A stretch of 26,500 nt of DNA from Symsagittifera roscoffensis (taxonomy: Eukaryota; Xenacoelomorpha; Acoela; Convolutidae). Positions 1 to 11,000 of this stretch are shown here, one piece after another (the stretch's first letter is position 1; the number at the start of each line of letters is the position of its first letter). Under the pieces are notes generated by a model, which had not been told where the DNA came from, ran no database searches, and worked only from the letters and a program-made list of their open reading frames with translations. Both the position numbers and the translations under genes were made by a program. Where the stretch lies: NCBI RefSeq assembly GCF_963678635.1, contig NC_087062.1, forward strand, positions 57,331,787 through 57,358,286. The letters run 5' to 3'.

Positions 1-271
1 AAAAATTCAATTCCTTCTGCGAGTCGTCTTACCGTTTCATTTGGGAATCTGTGAAACTCAATATGCATAAAACTCTTTGGAGTTGTTTGTTTCTTTCAGA
101 GTCGAATATTTTGAAAATTCTTTTGTAAATCGTTTCCATATTTAAAATTAGTTTTGCTGTTGCATTTAAGTAATCTTTTACTGAATATTCGGGATCTGTT
201 CCTGTGAATACCATGAGTGACTTGAAAGATATAATTGATGATCCACCCATAAGGTATGGATTCAATGTCAT
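1..271 (-). pseudogene. Gag fragment, copy 1 (partial, deleted, frameshifted)
   Basis: Reading the minus strand from the ATG at 271, the frame shows MTLNPYLMGGSS, then FTGTDPEYSVKDYLNATAKL. The layout, a target-like FxG stretch followed by a D-Y helix segment, recalls the start of retrotransposon capsid (Gag) domains. A deletion near 125-138 joins this to KIFDSERNKQLQRVLC. A frameshift follows, after which the frame would read RLPNETVRRLA in the better preserved copy 2. The window ends inside the domain. Gag would form the particle that packages element RNA. This copy is broken and cannot make a full capsid. Family-level assignment rests on recognition of the sequence; no search was run. Confidence 0.6.
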
Positions 272-390
272 TTGAAGCATTTCTGCTGTGTATGGTATTT
301 GTAAGTTGGCTTTTTATAATTGTTTGTTGTGTAGATAATATGGCAAGGGTATTTCATTTTGCATTTGATTGGGATGGTAACCTTGAGCAT

Positions 391-2437
391 TTATTTGGTT
401 TTGTGATTATATGTTATTAATAGGTTGTGCCAAATTTTGTCAATGAGGAAAGGGTTGTCGTGTGTTTGTCGTGTTTGGTCTAAATTCATATGGTAGATAA
501 ATGTTATCTGGTGTGTTAATAATAACCCAATGAATTTTTTGTGGAAAACTTTTGTTTTATTGTTGATTTTGATTGAAGTAATTTTCATCTTCAGAGTAAT
601 GTTGTTCATTTCTTTTAAATTGTTTGTTTGTTAGATTTTTACTTTGTTGAAAAAATGGTTGACTTTCACTACGGTGTGTTAAAGTTTTCTGCTTTTTTTT
701 AAAGATACTGATTGTGGAACTGGTTCTGATATCTGTTGCGTGTAGTTAATTTCATGGGATTGATTTTGTATTGTGCAGAAGGGTTTTGTTTTTGAGTTGC
801 TAATGTTATTGTTTGCGAAAAAGTCTTTACTTTGATATGCGAAACTATTTCTGATTGCGACTTATTGTTTGTTGGCTTATCGTGTTTTAGTTATTGGTCT
901 ATAAGTTTGATATTCCATGTGAGAGTATTTTGGACCAACATACAGTTCGACTGTTGATTGTCGAGTTGTTTGGGGAAAGGAGGTATTTTTATTGTGTGAT
1001 GTTGTAAGTGTGGGATGTAAAGGTGAGATAATTTGTCGTGTTGTTGTAGGTACTGTTTCAACTATTTCTTTATTAAGAAAAATTGATGGGGTTTGAATAT
1101 CTTATTGTGTCAAACTTCTAGTACCATTAAAGGTTTCTTGTGTATTTAGAAATGTTGAAGTATTATTACTTTTCTTGTTTTTAAATGTTGTCTTATAATT
1201 TAAGGGCGTTGCATCAATGCTGAGTGGAGCTACTCTTAAGTAGACTTCGTGTACGGAAACTGTTGTAACTGCCGCTCTTGAAATGTCATTAGGGGTGTTA
1301 ACAAAAGAAATATGAGACCATTCAGGGTCCAAAACATAATCTGTTTGATCTGCTAAAATGGTTTCATTGTTTGGAGTTTGTGGTCGGAAACTTTTTCTTG
1401 CTGTTGAGATTACATCTACAATGTGTAAAAAGTTTTTATTATGAACCATGCTAGGATTCTCTATAGATCAAGTTTTGCTATTTGTAAAATATCATTATTG
1501 GTGAATGGTTCATGAATTGAGTCTAAGAATTGCGAGAAAAGATTGATTTCTTGACTTAATATTGTATGTCGAGATGTTTGAGGTGATTTAGCACTTCGTT
1601 TGTTTCCTATATGGAAAAGTAATTATAAATGATAGAGAAAGCATTCTTTGTGACTATTGTGTTTCCACCTTGGGAATTTTGGTGTTGAATATTCCTAATC
1701 TATTCTATGAAAACGTTTGAGAAATCTAGGTCTATCTTATCTGTTTGAAATCGGTGTGGTGTTCGATTTGTTTGTTATAGTAAATTTTAGTAGTAACTAT
1801 GCCGTAATATGAGGTGATATAACTAGTGCCTGCTAGATAGTGATCAAGTAATTGTCTTTTGATTTTTGTTTAGGGAAATTCTTGCGTACATGGGCTATTT
1901 CTTTTTTGAATAAAGTTGCGATTAGGTTGTGACAAAGTTTTACTTGTCCTCTAGCGGGATCAATTTGTTGGTGGATGAAAGGGAAGGATAGAATCATCGT
2001 ATTGAATTTTTTTTTTGTGTTTTATTGCCGTTAGTGAGTAACTTTCAAGGTTTCTTATAGGTTGATTCCAATTATAAAGTCGTAATGGTTTATACGAAGG
2101 TATAAATTTCTTACCTTTGATTGATGATGGCGTTGTTAATTCTGATTCAGACAAATATTTTTGGTCGTTTGTGGATTGTTTTTGTCTATGGAGTCTTTTA
2201 GGTCATGAAGTTCTTCTTGTATTGTAGTTGTGTCTGATTCGGAAATTTTGTTTCGTGTTTGAAAAAATGTTCGCTTAATAATTGTTGTTTGGTTTTCTAT
2301 AATTCACTTTTTCTTGTCTGTTTTTTCGATCTGATATATCTTTTTGTTTGTCTAATAACAAGATCGTATCTTTCATCTTGAATTAAACAGTTGTGAGGCA
2401 TTTTTGTTTAAATTTTGCCTAAATTATCTCTAGACAT
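391..2437 (-). pseudogene. Large unassigned ORF upstream of gag, copy 1 (decayed)
   Basis: The minus-strand reading begins at the ATG at 2437 (MSRDNLGK) and passes through HNCLIQDERYDLVI. It continues as several open stretches broken by stops and frameshifts. One (1960-2154) contains FIPSYKPLRLYNWNQPIRNL. A second (1102-1449, own ATG) contains DPEWSHISFVNTPNDISRAA. A third (391-609) ends just before gag. The start region matches the intact ORF at 26344 residue by residue in places (HNC-I-D-YDLVI, then YIR-K-QT-K), which supports real coding ancestry. I do not recognise a domain: no reverse transcriptase, protease, RNase H or integrase motif is visible. It could be an N-terminal extension of Gag or a separate accessory protein. 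Composition is rich in K, N, T and I. Confidence 0.55.
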
Positions 2438-3557
2438 TCAGAGCGATGGTTGCATATCCAGGGGTTATAATTTATTTTCTAAGCTGTTAATTCCACGATT
2501 GTGGTGTGGTTATCCTAACATGGGGCGCAGGTTGTCGAGTTTGACGAGTTGGAGAGAAAGTATATGAATGAAATTGTTAGCAAAATGTTTGACTTCCTTG
2601 GTTGCTAAGATTTATTTTAAGAAAAAATTACTTAGTTTCACTGAGGGTTGTCATTTTGTGATCAACGATTGGAGAATAGTAAATCAATCCACAAGATTCA
2701 GGTATACTTAGAACACAAGTGGGTCGTTGGATACTATTATAAGTCTCAGTAAGTTTTACGATTGAGTTTTAGCCTGGGTCAGCTCAGAGGAGGGGCTCAA
2801 GTGAAGGATAAGTAACCGAAGTTCTTCACTGTTTATCTTAATTTAAATGGTTAGTTTTTCAAAAAGTTTTTTCAGTCATGGGTCGTTGTTAAGGGTTCGA
2901 GGGTGAATCGACGTTTTCGGTCGTTAGACATTTTTATCTAGGAGGTTGGGGGGATAAAATTATTCTGATTAATCTTAGGGAAGTCTGATGAGCGAATAAT
3001 TTTAAATTTAAGAATTAAACTTTTCGATTTCAGTTTAAAGATCCAAGTTTAAGATTAAAGATCCCAGAATAGCCTTGATGATCTAATTTAAGGGAAATTT
3101 AGCTTAATACAAAACAAGGATAGGCTTTGATTATATTTAGGTTTAAAATTTAGGGTATTTAAAATTTTAGAAAAAACAATTTGGAGGTTAAAAATGTAAG
3201 TGATATTGGGTTATGAAAAATTTTGGTTATATTGTAGATGAGGAAACAAGGATGAAGATGATGAGGAAAAAATGAAAGGGTGAAAGAATTAGGTTCCTTG
3301 AGAAGCAAGGAATTTTGATAAATTTAAAAAAATTCATTCATTTTACTTAATAACTAACTAATTTTTGTGTTTTTTAAATGAATTTTAGTTTTACAAAGTT
3401 TTGAAAATTACTGCAGGTTTGGATAAATGGGCGACTTGTGTATTTTTTGATCAGTTGTTTTTGAGTTATTTAGTAATTTAATAAAACATCAAGAAGTATA
3501 TTGCTTGGAAATGAGTCTTTTTGCGCCAAGTAACTTTTATTTTCATGTCAGAGAGTG
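2438..3557 (-). other. Non-coding spacer between small ORF and large ORF
   Basis: There is no coding frame here. The spacer aligns in patches with 25417-26343 of the plus-strand relative: a CCTGGGTC / GAGGAGG / AAGTGAAGGAT block (about 2773-2810), the block around 2672-2703 (GGAGAATAGTAAATC, then TCCACAAG), and GATCATCAAGG-type hairpin remnants near 3060-3083 and 3104-3122. Conservation of these non-coding blocks between diverged copies suggests leader functions such as RNA structure or packaging, but this is inference. The region 3130-3480 is very AT-rich and shows nothing further. Confidence 0.5.
2801..2829 (-). other. Leader hairpin with C(UUCG)G loop, copy 1
   Basis: In element sense (minus strand) GTGAAG pairs with CTTCAC, and an inner AAC-TTCG-GTT sits between them. 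The same place in the plus-strand relative (25971-25988) has a longer perfect stem around the same TTCG loop. The duplicated copy 2 has changed this loop to TTCT. Confidence 0.45.
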
Positions 3558-3773
3558 TTAATTTACTGCATAGAGAATTCTGGAGACAAATACTTTTTGC
3601 GGTTTGCGTCGTGTTGCGATGAAGAAGCTTGGTTCGCTGTCCAGTTTTCGACCTTGTACTTGCCGTATCGATTGAAATATAGGAGTAGACCTATTGAGAC
3701 GTAGAAACAGACTTAAAAAATTTTCTATGCTATCTAATATTTTGCACTGTTGCGATTCATTTTGATCTTGTTT
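3558..3773 (-). pseudogene. Small ORF A, copy 1 (open, ATG not in frame)
   Basis: An open frame of 71 codons ends at 3558. It contains LRLNRSTPIF, and near its end RRKPQKVFVSRILYAVN. The plus-strand relative at 25183-25416 encodes LRLNRSEPIF and VRQKPTQTFIFRILLAMN at matching places, although the surrounding DNA has diverged strongly. That pattern suggests past selection on the protein. The nearby ATG is in another frame, so this copy has probably lost its start. The product is small and basic, with no recognised domain. Its place just after the LTR-like block and primer-binding-like site is where a leader ORF would sit. Confidence 0.45.
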
Positions 3774-3826
3774 CTAATTGTATCTTGCTAAATCTAATTT
3801 ATTAGTAGGTCTTGTGTGAGACTTTT

Positions 3827-4382
3827 GGGTGCACCAGATGAATTTATGCCTGGACTAGCTTACTCGTAAAGTAATTTCAGATCATAATTTCATTCTGATT
3901 GATCATCAAGGCTTCCCTTGGATCAATCGGAACAATTTACAACAAATCATCAACAAACTCACTCAGCCTCCCTGGTCGCACCAGATGAGTTTATGTCTAA
4001 AGTAGCTAACTCAAAGAATGTATGCAGAGAAGGTACACCGTCTGTTCGTCACGCTAACTTATTTCCGTCCGGATTGATTCGTGCAACTTCTTAGTTTAAT
4101 ACCAATCCTAATCTTACTCTTAAATCTCCTAGTCTCAATAGATCTAGAAAACACTGGTATTTGGTGGTTATATATCTGGAACTTGCACCAAAGGAGAACA
4201 ACTGTCTTCTAAGTTATATTCAAATTCTTCTGGTGCTGAAACTACAAGTAGTTTCAGCACTACAAATAATTGTCAGTAATAGTGATGGATCAAGATTGGT
4301 TAGTCAGTAATATTTTTGAGAGATAGTTTTATCAAAAATATAACTGGTTAAAAATACTAGTTTTAGATTGGTTCCAGTAAGC
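3827..4382 (-). repeat. LTR-like / leader block of the retrotransposon, minus orientation
   Basis: Read on the minus strand from about 4382, this block matches 24681 onward on the plus strand: TGGAACC, then AACCAATC-TGATCCATC, the palindrome, TAAGATTAGGATC, AAGTTGCACGAATC, GGTACACCGTCTG in reverse, and finally CATCTGGTGC. It ends at TGGTGCACCC (3827-3836), which resembles a tRNA primer-binding site two bases after CA. A second such site, TGGTGCGACC, lies at 3974-3983. The outer 5' boundary is not defined. Calling it an LTR is inference, since no second identical LTR is in view. Confidence 0.45.
4233..4260. other. Perfect inverted repeat, 13-bp arms, 2-base centre
   Basis: The arms are GTGCTGAAACTAC and its exact reverse complement, separated by two bases. 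The plus-strand relative at 24801-24828 has the same structure with a C:G to T:A change made in both arms. It may act as an RNA hairpin, a cruciform or a dyad-symmetric protein site. Confidence 0.85.
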
Positions 4383-4575
4383 ATGAAATTCATTTAAAAC
4401 GTTAGGTCTCGCCTCCTGAATTCTTCACGCGAGATCCATTTTGCTTTCCTCCTGAAAAATGCAAAGCCTCAGCTTATGAAGTTTATGGGAGTTGACCCTT
4501 CGATTACAAAAACTCCTCTCTCATTAGCACAAATCATCTGCGTCGCGGGTTCATTCTATAACCAGAAATAAAACA

Positions 4576-5156
4576 TTAATCTACTAGTTATAGGAAATCT
4601 ATATCAGGTTCTCCGATTAATGATGGATGTGATGCTCTCTTTTTTTTGCTGTGTTGGTGCTATATTTAATCGTGGTGTTAGAGTCATCATCAAAGTTTCG
4701 GTCAATTTCGTGTTTTTTGTAATCATGTGTTTTAAGAGAGTTTGCTTTTCGTACCAAAAATTCAATTCCTTCTGCGAGTCGTCTTACCGTTTCATTTGGG
4801 AGTCTGTGAAACTCAATATGCATAAAACTCTTTGGAGTTGTTTGTTTCTTTCAGAGTCGAATATTTGGAAAATTCTTTTGTAAAGCGTTTCGAATCAGAT
4901 TTAATTTCTATAAAAAAAACTGAAAACCAATTTTATGCTGCAATATCTAGTGGGTTTTGATTAAAGCTGTACGTCTATGTATCAAATTTTGATGAAGTAG
5001 TGTATTTACCGGTTCCGTGCCCATATTTAAAATTAGTTTTGCTGTTGCATTTAAGTAATCTTTTACTGAATATTCGGGATCTGTTCCTGTAATTACCATG
5101 AGTGACTTGAAAGATATAAATGATGATCCACCCATAAGGTATGGATTCAATGTCAT
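4576..5156 (-). pseudogene. Gag fragment, copy 2 (frameshifted)
   Basis: From the ATG at 5156 the minus strand reads MTLNPYLMGGSS, FTG-like ITGTDPEYSVKDYLNATAKL, then HQNLIHRRTALIKT. After a stop the frame recovers as KSDSKRFTKEFSK and FDSERNKQLQRVLC. A frameshift leads to RLPNETVRRLAEGIEFLVRK and SLKTHDYKK, then LMMTLTPRL and EPDIDF in further frames. The RLPNET helix and the capsid-like order of segments fit a retrotransposon Gag. At least three frameshifts and several stops make it a pseudogene. No zinc knuckle (CX2CX4HX4C) was seen. No pol sequence follows; the leader region of the neighbouring unit comes next. Confidence 0.65.
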
Positions 5157-7800
5157 TTGAAGCAATTCTGCTGTGTTTGGTATTTGTAAGTTGGCTTTTT
5201 ATAAATGTTTGTTGTGTAGATAATATGGCAAGGGTATTTCATTTTGCATTTGATGGGGATGGTAACCTTGAGCATTTATTTGGTTTTGTGGCTATATGTT
5301 ATTATAAGGTTGTGCCAAATTTTGTCAATGAGGAAAGGGTTGTCGTGTGTTTGTCGTGTTTGGTCTAATTTCATATGGTAGATAATTGTTATCTGGTGTA
5401 TTAATAATAATCTAATGAATTTTTTGTGGAAAATTTTTGTTTTATTGTTGGTTTTGATTGAAGTAATTTTCATCTTCAGAGTAATGTTGTTCATTTCTTT
5501 TAAATTGTTTGTTTGTTAGATTTTTACTTTGTTGAAAAAATGGTTAACTTTCACTACGGTGTGTTAAAGTTTTCTGCTTTTTTTAAAAGATACTGATTGT
5601 GGAACTGGTTCTGGTATCTGTTGCGTGTAGTTAATTTCATGGGATTGATTTTGTATTGTGCAGAAGGGTTTTGTTTTTGAGTTGCTAATGTTATTGTTGG
5701 GAAAAAGTCTTTACTTTGATATGCGAAATTATTTCTGATTGCGAGTTTTTGTTTGTTGGCTTAGCGTGTTTTAGTTATTGGTCTATAAGTTTGATATTCC
5801 ATGTGAGAGTATTTTGGACCAACATACGGTTTGACTGTTGATTGTCGTGTTGTTTGGGGAAAGGAGGTATTTTTATTGTGTGATGCTGTAAGTGTTGGAT
5901 GTAAAGGTGAGATAATTTGTCGTGTTGTTGTAGGTACTGTTTCAACTATTTCTTTATTAAGAAAAATTGATGGGGTTTGAATATCTTATTATGTCAAATT
6001 TCTAGTACCATTAAAGGTTTCTTGTGTATTTACAAATGTTGAAGTATTATTACTTTTCTTGTTTTTAAATGTTGTCTTATAATTTAAGGGCGTTGCATCA
6101 ATGCTGAGTGGAGTTACTCTTAAGTAGACTTCGTGTACGGAAACTGTTGTAACTGCCGCTCTTGAAATGTCGTTAGGGGTGTTAACAAAGGAAATATGAG
6201 ACCATTCAGGGTCCAAAACATAATCTGTTTGATCTGCTAAAATGGTTTCATTGTTTGGAGTTTGTGGTCGGAAACTTTTTCTTGCTGTTGAGATTACATC
6301 TACAATGTGTAAAAAGTTTTTATTATGAACCATGCTAGGATTCTCTATAGATCAAGTTTTGCTATTTGTAATATATCATTATTGGTGAATGGTTCATGAA
6401 TTGAGTCTAAGAATCGCGAGAAAAGATTGATTTCTTGACTTAATATTGTATGTCGAGATGTTTGAGGTGATTTAGCACTTCGTTTGTTTCCTATATGGAA
6501 AAGTAATTATAAATGATAGAGAAAGCATTCTTTGTGACTATTGTGTTTCCACCTCAGGAATTTTGGTGTTGAATATTCCTTATCTATTCTATGAAAACGT
6601 TTGAGAAATCTAGGTCTATCTTATCTGTTTGAAATCGGTGTGGTGTTCGATTTGTTTGTTATAGCAAATTTTAGTAGTAACTATGACGTAATATGAGGTG
6701 ATATAACTAGTGCCTGCTAGATAGTGATCAAGTAATTGTCTTTTGATTTTTATTTAGGTAAATTCTTGCGTACATGGGCTATTTCTTTTTTTGAATAAAG
6801 GTGCGATTAGGTTGTGACAAAGTTTTACTTGTCCTCTAGCGGGATCAATTTGTTGGTGGATAAAAGGGAAGGATAGAATCATCGTATTGAATTTTTTTTG
6901 TGTGTTTTATTGCCGTTAGTGTGTAACTTTCAAGGTTTCTTATAGGTTGATTCCAATTATAAACTCGTAATGGTTTACGAAGGTATAAATTTCTTACCTT
7001 TTATTGATGATGGCGTTATTAATTCTGATTCAGACAAATATTTTTGGTCGTTTGTGGATTGTTATTGTCTATGGAGTCTTTTAGGTCATGAAGTTCTTCT
7101 TGTATTGTAGTTGTGTCTGATTCGGAAATTTTGTTTCGTGTTTGAAAAAATGTTCGCTTAATAGTTTTTGTTTGGTTTTCTATAATTCACTTTTTCTTGT
7201 CTGTTTTTCCGATCTGATATATCTTTTTGTTTGTCTAATAACAAGATCGTATCTTTCATATTGAATTAAACAGTTGTGGATCATTTTTGTTTAAATTTGG
7301 CCTAAATTATCTCTAGACATTTAGAGCAATGGTTGCATATCCAGGGGTTATAATTTTTTTTCTAAGCTGTTAATTCCACGATTGTGGTGTGGTTATCCTA
7401 ACATGTGGCGCAGTTTGTCGAGATTGACGAGTTGGAGAGAAAGTATATCAAATTGTTAGAAAAATGTTTCACTTCCTCGGTTGCTAAGATTTATTTTAAG
7501 AAAAAATTACTTAGTTTCACTGAGGGTTGTCATTTTGTGATCAACGATTGGAGAATAGTAAATCAATCCACAAGATTCAGGTATACTTAGAACACAAGTG
7601 GTTCGTTGGATACTATTCTAAGACTCAGTAAGTTTTACGATTGAGTTTTAGCCTGGGTCAGCTCAGAGGAGGGGCTCAGGTGAAGGATAAGTAACAGAAG
7701 TTCTTCACTGTTTATCTTAATTGAAATGGTTAGTTTTTCAAAAAGTTTTTTCAGTCATGGGTCGTTGTTAAGGGTTGGAGGGTGAATCGACCTTTTCGGT
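4756..7800 (-). repeat. Tandem duplication, copy 2 (decayed retrotransposon body)
   Basis: This is the second copy of the block at 1-2921, in the same orientation. It keeps about 130 bases around 4880-5010 that copy 1 has lost. Those bases translate in step with the gag reading frame, so copy 2 has the older arrangement and copy 1 carries a deletion. The copy is cut at 7801 by Ns. The sequence after the gap does not continue the match to copy 1, so the leader of this copy is either missing or hidden in the gap. Confidence 0.9.
5276..7320 (-). pseudogene. Large unassigned ORF upstream of gag, copy 2 (decayed)
   Basis: This is the counterpart of 391-2437. It starts at the ATG at 7320 (minus). 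It retains the open piece 5989-6333 (VHNKNFLHIVDVISTARKSF, DPEWSHISFVNTPNDISRAA) and 5276-5494 (starting MNNITLKMKITSI), which ends close to the gag start. Stops and frameshifts are mostly shared with copy 1. I see no catalytic motif of pol, protease or envelope. Its position before gag is unusual for LTR elements, where gag normally comes first. It may be a 5' extension of a very long gag, or an extra gene of this family. Confidence 0.55.
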
Positions 7801-8000
7801 NNNNNNNNNNNNNNNNNNNNNNNNNNNNNNNNNNNNNNNNNNNNNNNNNNNNNNNNNNNNNNNNNNNNNNNNNNNNNNNNNNNNNNNNNNNNNNNNNNNN
7901 NNNNNNNNNNNNNNNNNNNNNNNNNNNNNNNNNNNNNNNNNNNNNNNNNNNNNNNNNNNNNNNNNNNNNNNNNNNNNNNNNNNNNNNNNNNNNNNNNNNN
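7801..8000. other. Assembly gap (200 Ns)
   Basis: Exactly 200 Ns, which is probably a conventional gap length and not a measured one. The sequence on the right does not continue the tandem duplication. Confidence 0.99.
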
Positions 8001-11000
8001 AAAGAAAATTTTCACTTGTTAAGCAGATGTCAACTTTGGACCTAGTAACGATCTCCCATGTTTTGCAAAGTTAGACAGGCGAATAGTTAGACAGATCTTA
8101 TTGAAGTTTTTCAGGTTGATTTATGTATTTGCTTGTAATAAAAAGCTAGTTGCTTAAATTTTTGTAAAAACTATGAGAAAAAAGATAATTGAGTGAAACT
8201 TTATTGTGATTAATTGAAAAGATGAGAAGATTTATGCCAAATTATGAAGTCCAAATCAGACTGGACTTAAATAAACGAGTGAAGTCAAACAAGTCCTTAC
8301 AACTTGCAACGCAACTAATTTGTTTGACAAAGCCGCTAGGGTGGACTCTTTCAAAACTTTCCAGCTGGGTTTACCAAATTTTGCCAAAAACGGACGAAAA
8401 CTGAAATTGTTCAATAAGTATTTGTATCGCATAGTCTTTCAAACTTTTTACGGTAACATACCTGCGTCTTAACATTTGATTGCGGAAAATTAGGAAATTA
8501 CCCACATTGTTGAGGAGCAAGTATCATTTGAGTCATGTAGGATATTAAATACTACCAACTTTGTTTGTCGTTGGCATAAGGAATTTGGGTTGGGTTGGAA
8601 ATTTAGTTCGCCTGTATTTAAAAAAAAATACTTATTTGAAATTTTTTTTCACGATTGTAAGATGAGATTTACTTTAAATGATATCATGCAAAACAGTTTT
8701 TTTGCATCACTGCAAATTTTAAAATCAAAAATTTGATTCGTTTTTGTGCACGCAGTGGATTTCAAAGGAAATGATTAAATTCAATTCAAATGGTTAGTTA
8801 CGCATTTGCATTGGCCATCTCATTTATCAAAGATTTTCAATCCAAAAACGTTTCCTATACAATCAATAATATGCAATCATAGTTTTCATATGCAATCAGG
8901 AACTTATTTATTTCTATAAACTTCTGTGCTGCATTTTCCACCAAAAAAAAATCGAGTTTGAAATGAAAACAGAAAATTGGCTATTTTTCTCAATTTAGGC
9001 TCCTGGCCTTCCAAAATTTATCATTGCAAATTTCAAAGGCAAAATTATTAGTATTAGCTTTTGGGTTTTAATCTTCCGTTCAGTTTTAGAAGAAGGCCCA
9101 AGATTTATGACGTACTTGACATTTTTTGCAGGTTTGAATTATCAATTTCAAGATTGTGCAAACAAATTTTCTTGTCTTGTCCGTTTTTGTGCACCCTTAA
9201 TCAAGAGGAAAGACAAGCTCTAGGCAATTTTCTTGGATGAATCCTTTCCTAGGTCATTTAAATCGAGACTACGCGATGTTAGTGCTATGCCGCAATTGAG
9301 TAGTTTTTATGAAGTTAGCGCTACAGCAGGATTGAAACATTTTAACATTAAAATTTACATACTGTCTATAAAAAGATTTTTCTGAGTCCTTTGTTGGCGT
9401 TCTTTCAAAGTAAACTTCTGTAGTTAGTTTGAGAAAAATAACCGACAAAGACACGCAACAAATAAGGAAAAAAAGCAAAAATTTTCTCTGAGAAAAACAA
9501 AAAAGTTATCACTTTTTTCCAACAATGATATGGATGTTTTGATCTGGGTGATCTTGGACTTGTCTTTCGACGATCTGAACTTGGTCTTTTGGCTACAAAA
9601 ATTGATGTTTTTGCTTCAACAAAACTGAGAAAATCTCGAGCATTTTTGTTTTCAAAATTAGATCTGTAGGTGCTATCCTATTGACTATTTTTAGTTGAAT
9701 TAAATCAAAAAGGTGAGTTGTATAAATTCGATTATCTTAGGCGGGAGTGATCGGCTCTTTTAAATAAAAAGAAGATATTATTTATCAACTAACATATTTT
9801 TAGCATGATGTATTCAGTCAGTTTAGTTTATAATACAAAAGATAAATAAGAGTTTTTTTTTCGATTCAACTGGAAGTTAAGCATTACAATTCATTATGAA
9901 GTATTCGAAAAATGCTCATGAATTTAATTTTTGCACAACTTCTTCAATGTTTTTAAACACTGGAAAAAAGTTTTTGAAAATCAAAACTTTTTTGTCCTGA
10001 AAACTTTTAAACGAAACTTCGCACTTCAAATACGCAAAAAAAGACGTTTTGATAATCTAAAAGTTTGTCTGTTTGTCATTTCTTACAGCTCGAAACTTCG
10101 AACCTGAAACCTGAAATCTTCGCCTAACAACATGTTTTTTGATTCAAAAATTTTTTAATTGAGCCAACACGCTCAGTGTTATCTTTTTTTTTCTCCTGAA
10201 TTTATCTGAAAAATTTGATTTTTAACCCGAAAAGCTGAAACTCTGAAACTGAAACTATAACCCTTTAAACTAAAAAACCGAACATCTACTTTGGATTTGA
10301 TCATAAAACTTGACTAATGACATCGGCACTCTGTGTCCTGGCCGTGAAGTTGCAAAGTTTTTATCTATGAATTTTGGCCAAAAAACGAAAATAAGGAACA
10401 AATCTTAAGTACCTACAACTCAAACTCGAAAACGAATTTGTAAAACGTAAACTTTTATCTATCGAATCAGTGTATCGTAGTCATATGATGTATATTTGTT
10501 TCATAATTCGTGAATTTATTATCTGGAAGCTGAATTTTTTAGGCTGAAGCTATAAACTCTAGAGTCAATCCATGATACAATACCCTAGTTTTAGAGCTTT
10601 GAATTTGGAAATATTCGACCAATTTTTTGTCCCTATCCGTTTCAAAGCTAAAAATGCCTCATAGTGTTAAAACATTCTCCAAGAACTTAAGATTTTTGAT
10701 TTCAGTCTGCTAACTCAAACGCTTAAACATTGCACCCTACCTTGGGTTCAGAACTTCAAAAAGGACACTTGGGTTTGAAATTCCTACTTGCTTTCTTTAT
10801 TTTCAAAAACTTCAACTTATAACAAAAAATGTTGGTACTAAAATCAAAACTCAAACTATAATGTGTAGGTTTCAGACTTGAGAACCAAGTTTCAAAATTG
10901 GTAAGTAAGTTGAGCTTTATTAGCGTTAGCTGTCCGTAAAAAAAACAAAACCCGACACTCAAAGCTTAGTTTTAAGCATAAAAAAACCTGTGTTCTGAAA

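Larger units (their letters stand above)
1..2921 (-). repeat. Tandem duplication, copy 1 (decayed retrotransposon body)
   Basis: This block matches 4756-7800 almost base for base. The landmarks shift by 4755 at the left end and by about 4885 further right, because copy 1 lacks about 130 bases near position 130. Both copies share the same frameshifts and stops in the gag region, so the element was already dead when it was duplicated. The left edge of copy 1 lies outside the window. The right comparison ends at 2921 only because copy 2 runs into the N gap. Two almost identical blocks next to an assembly gap could also be two haplotypes placed in tandem. Confidence 0.9.

Noticed and set aside
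4540-4556. GTCGCGGGTTCATTC as a possible tRNA B box
   Set aside because: No A box or cloverleaf could be built around it, and it lies between gag remnants and the LTR-like block.
4620-4883. 87-codon plus-strand ORF
   Set aside because: It is the antisense of the gag fragment, whose minus-strand frames carry the recognisable RLPNET and FDSERNKQ segments.
5141-5368. 75-codon plus-strand ORF
   Set aside because: Antisense to the gag start and the end of the upstream ORF; the sense strand has the matching protein in the other copy.
7405-7590. 61-codon plus-strand ORF in the duplicated leader
   Set aside because: The same stretch in copy 1 (2521-2706) is broken near 2570, and the region aligns with a non-coding spacer at 26080-26270.
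7755-8074. ORFs on both strands crossing the N gap
   Set aside because: Almost all residues are unknown, so the frames are artefacts of the gap.
8222-8404. 60-codon plus-strand ORF with ATG
   Set aside because: No recognised motif, no splice or conservation support, and AT-rich surroundings; compatible with chance.
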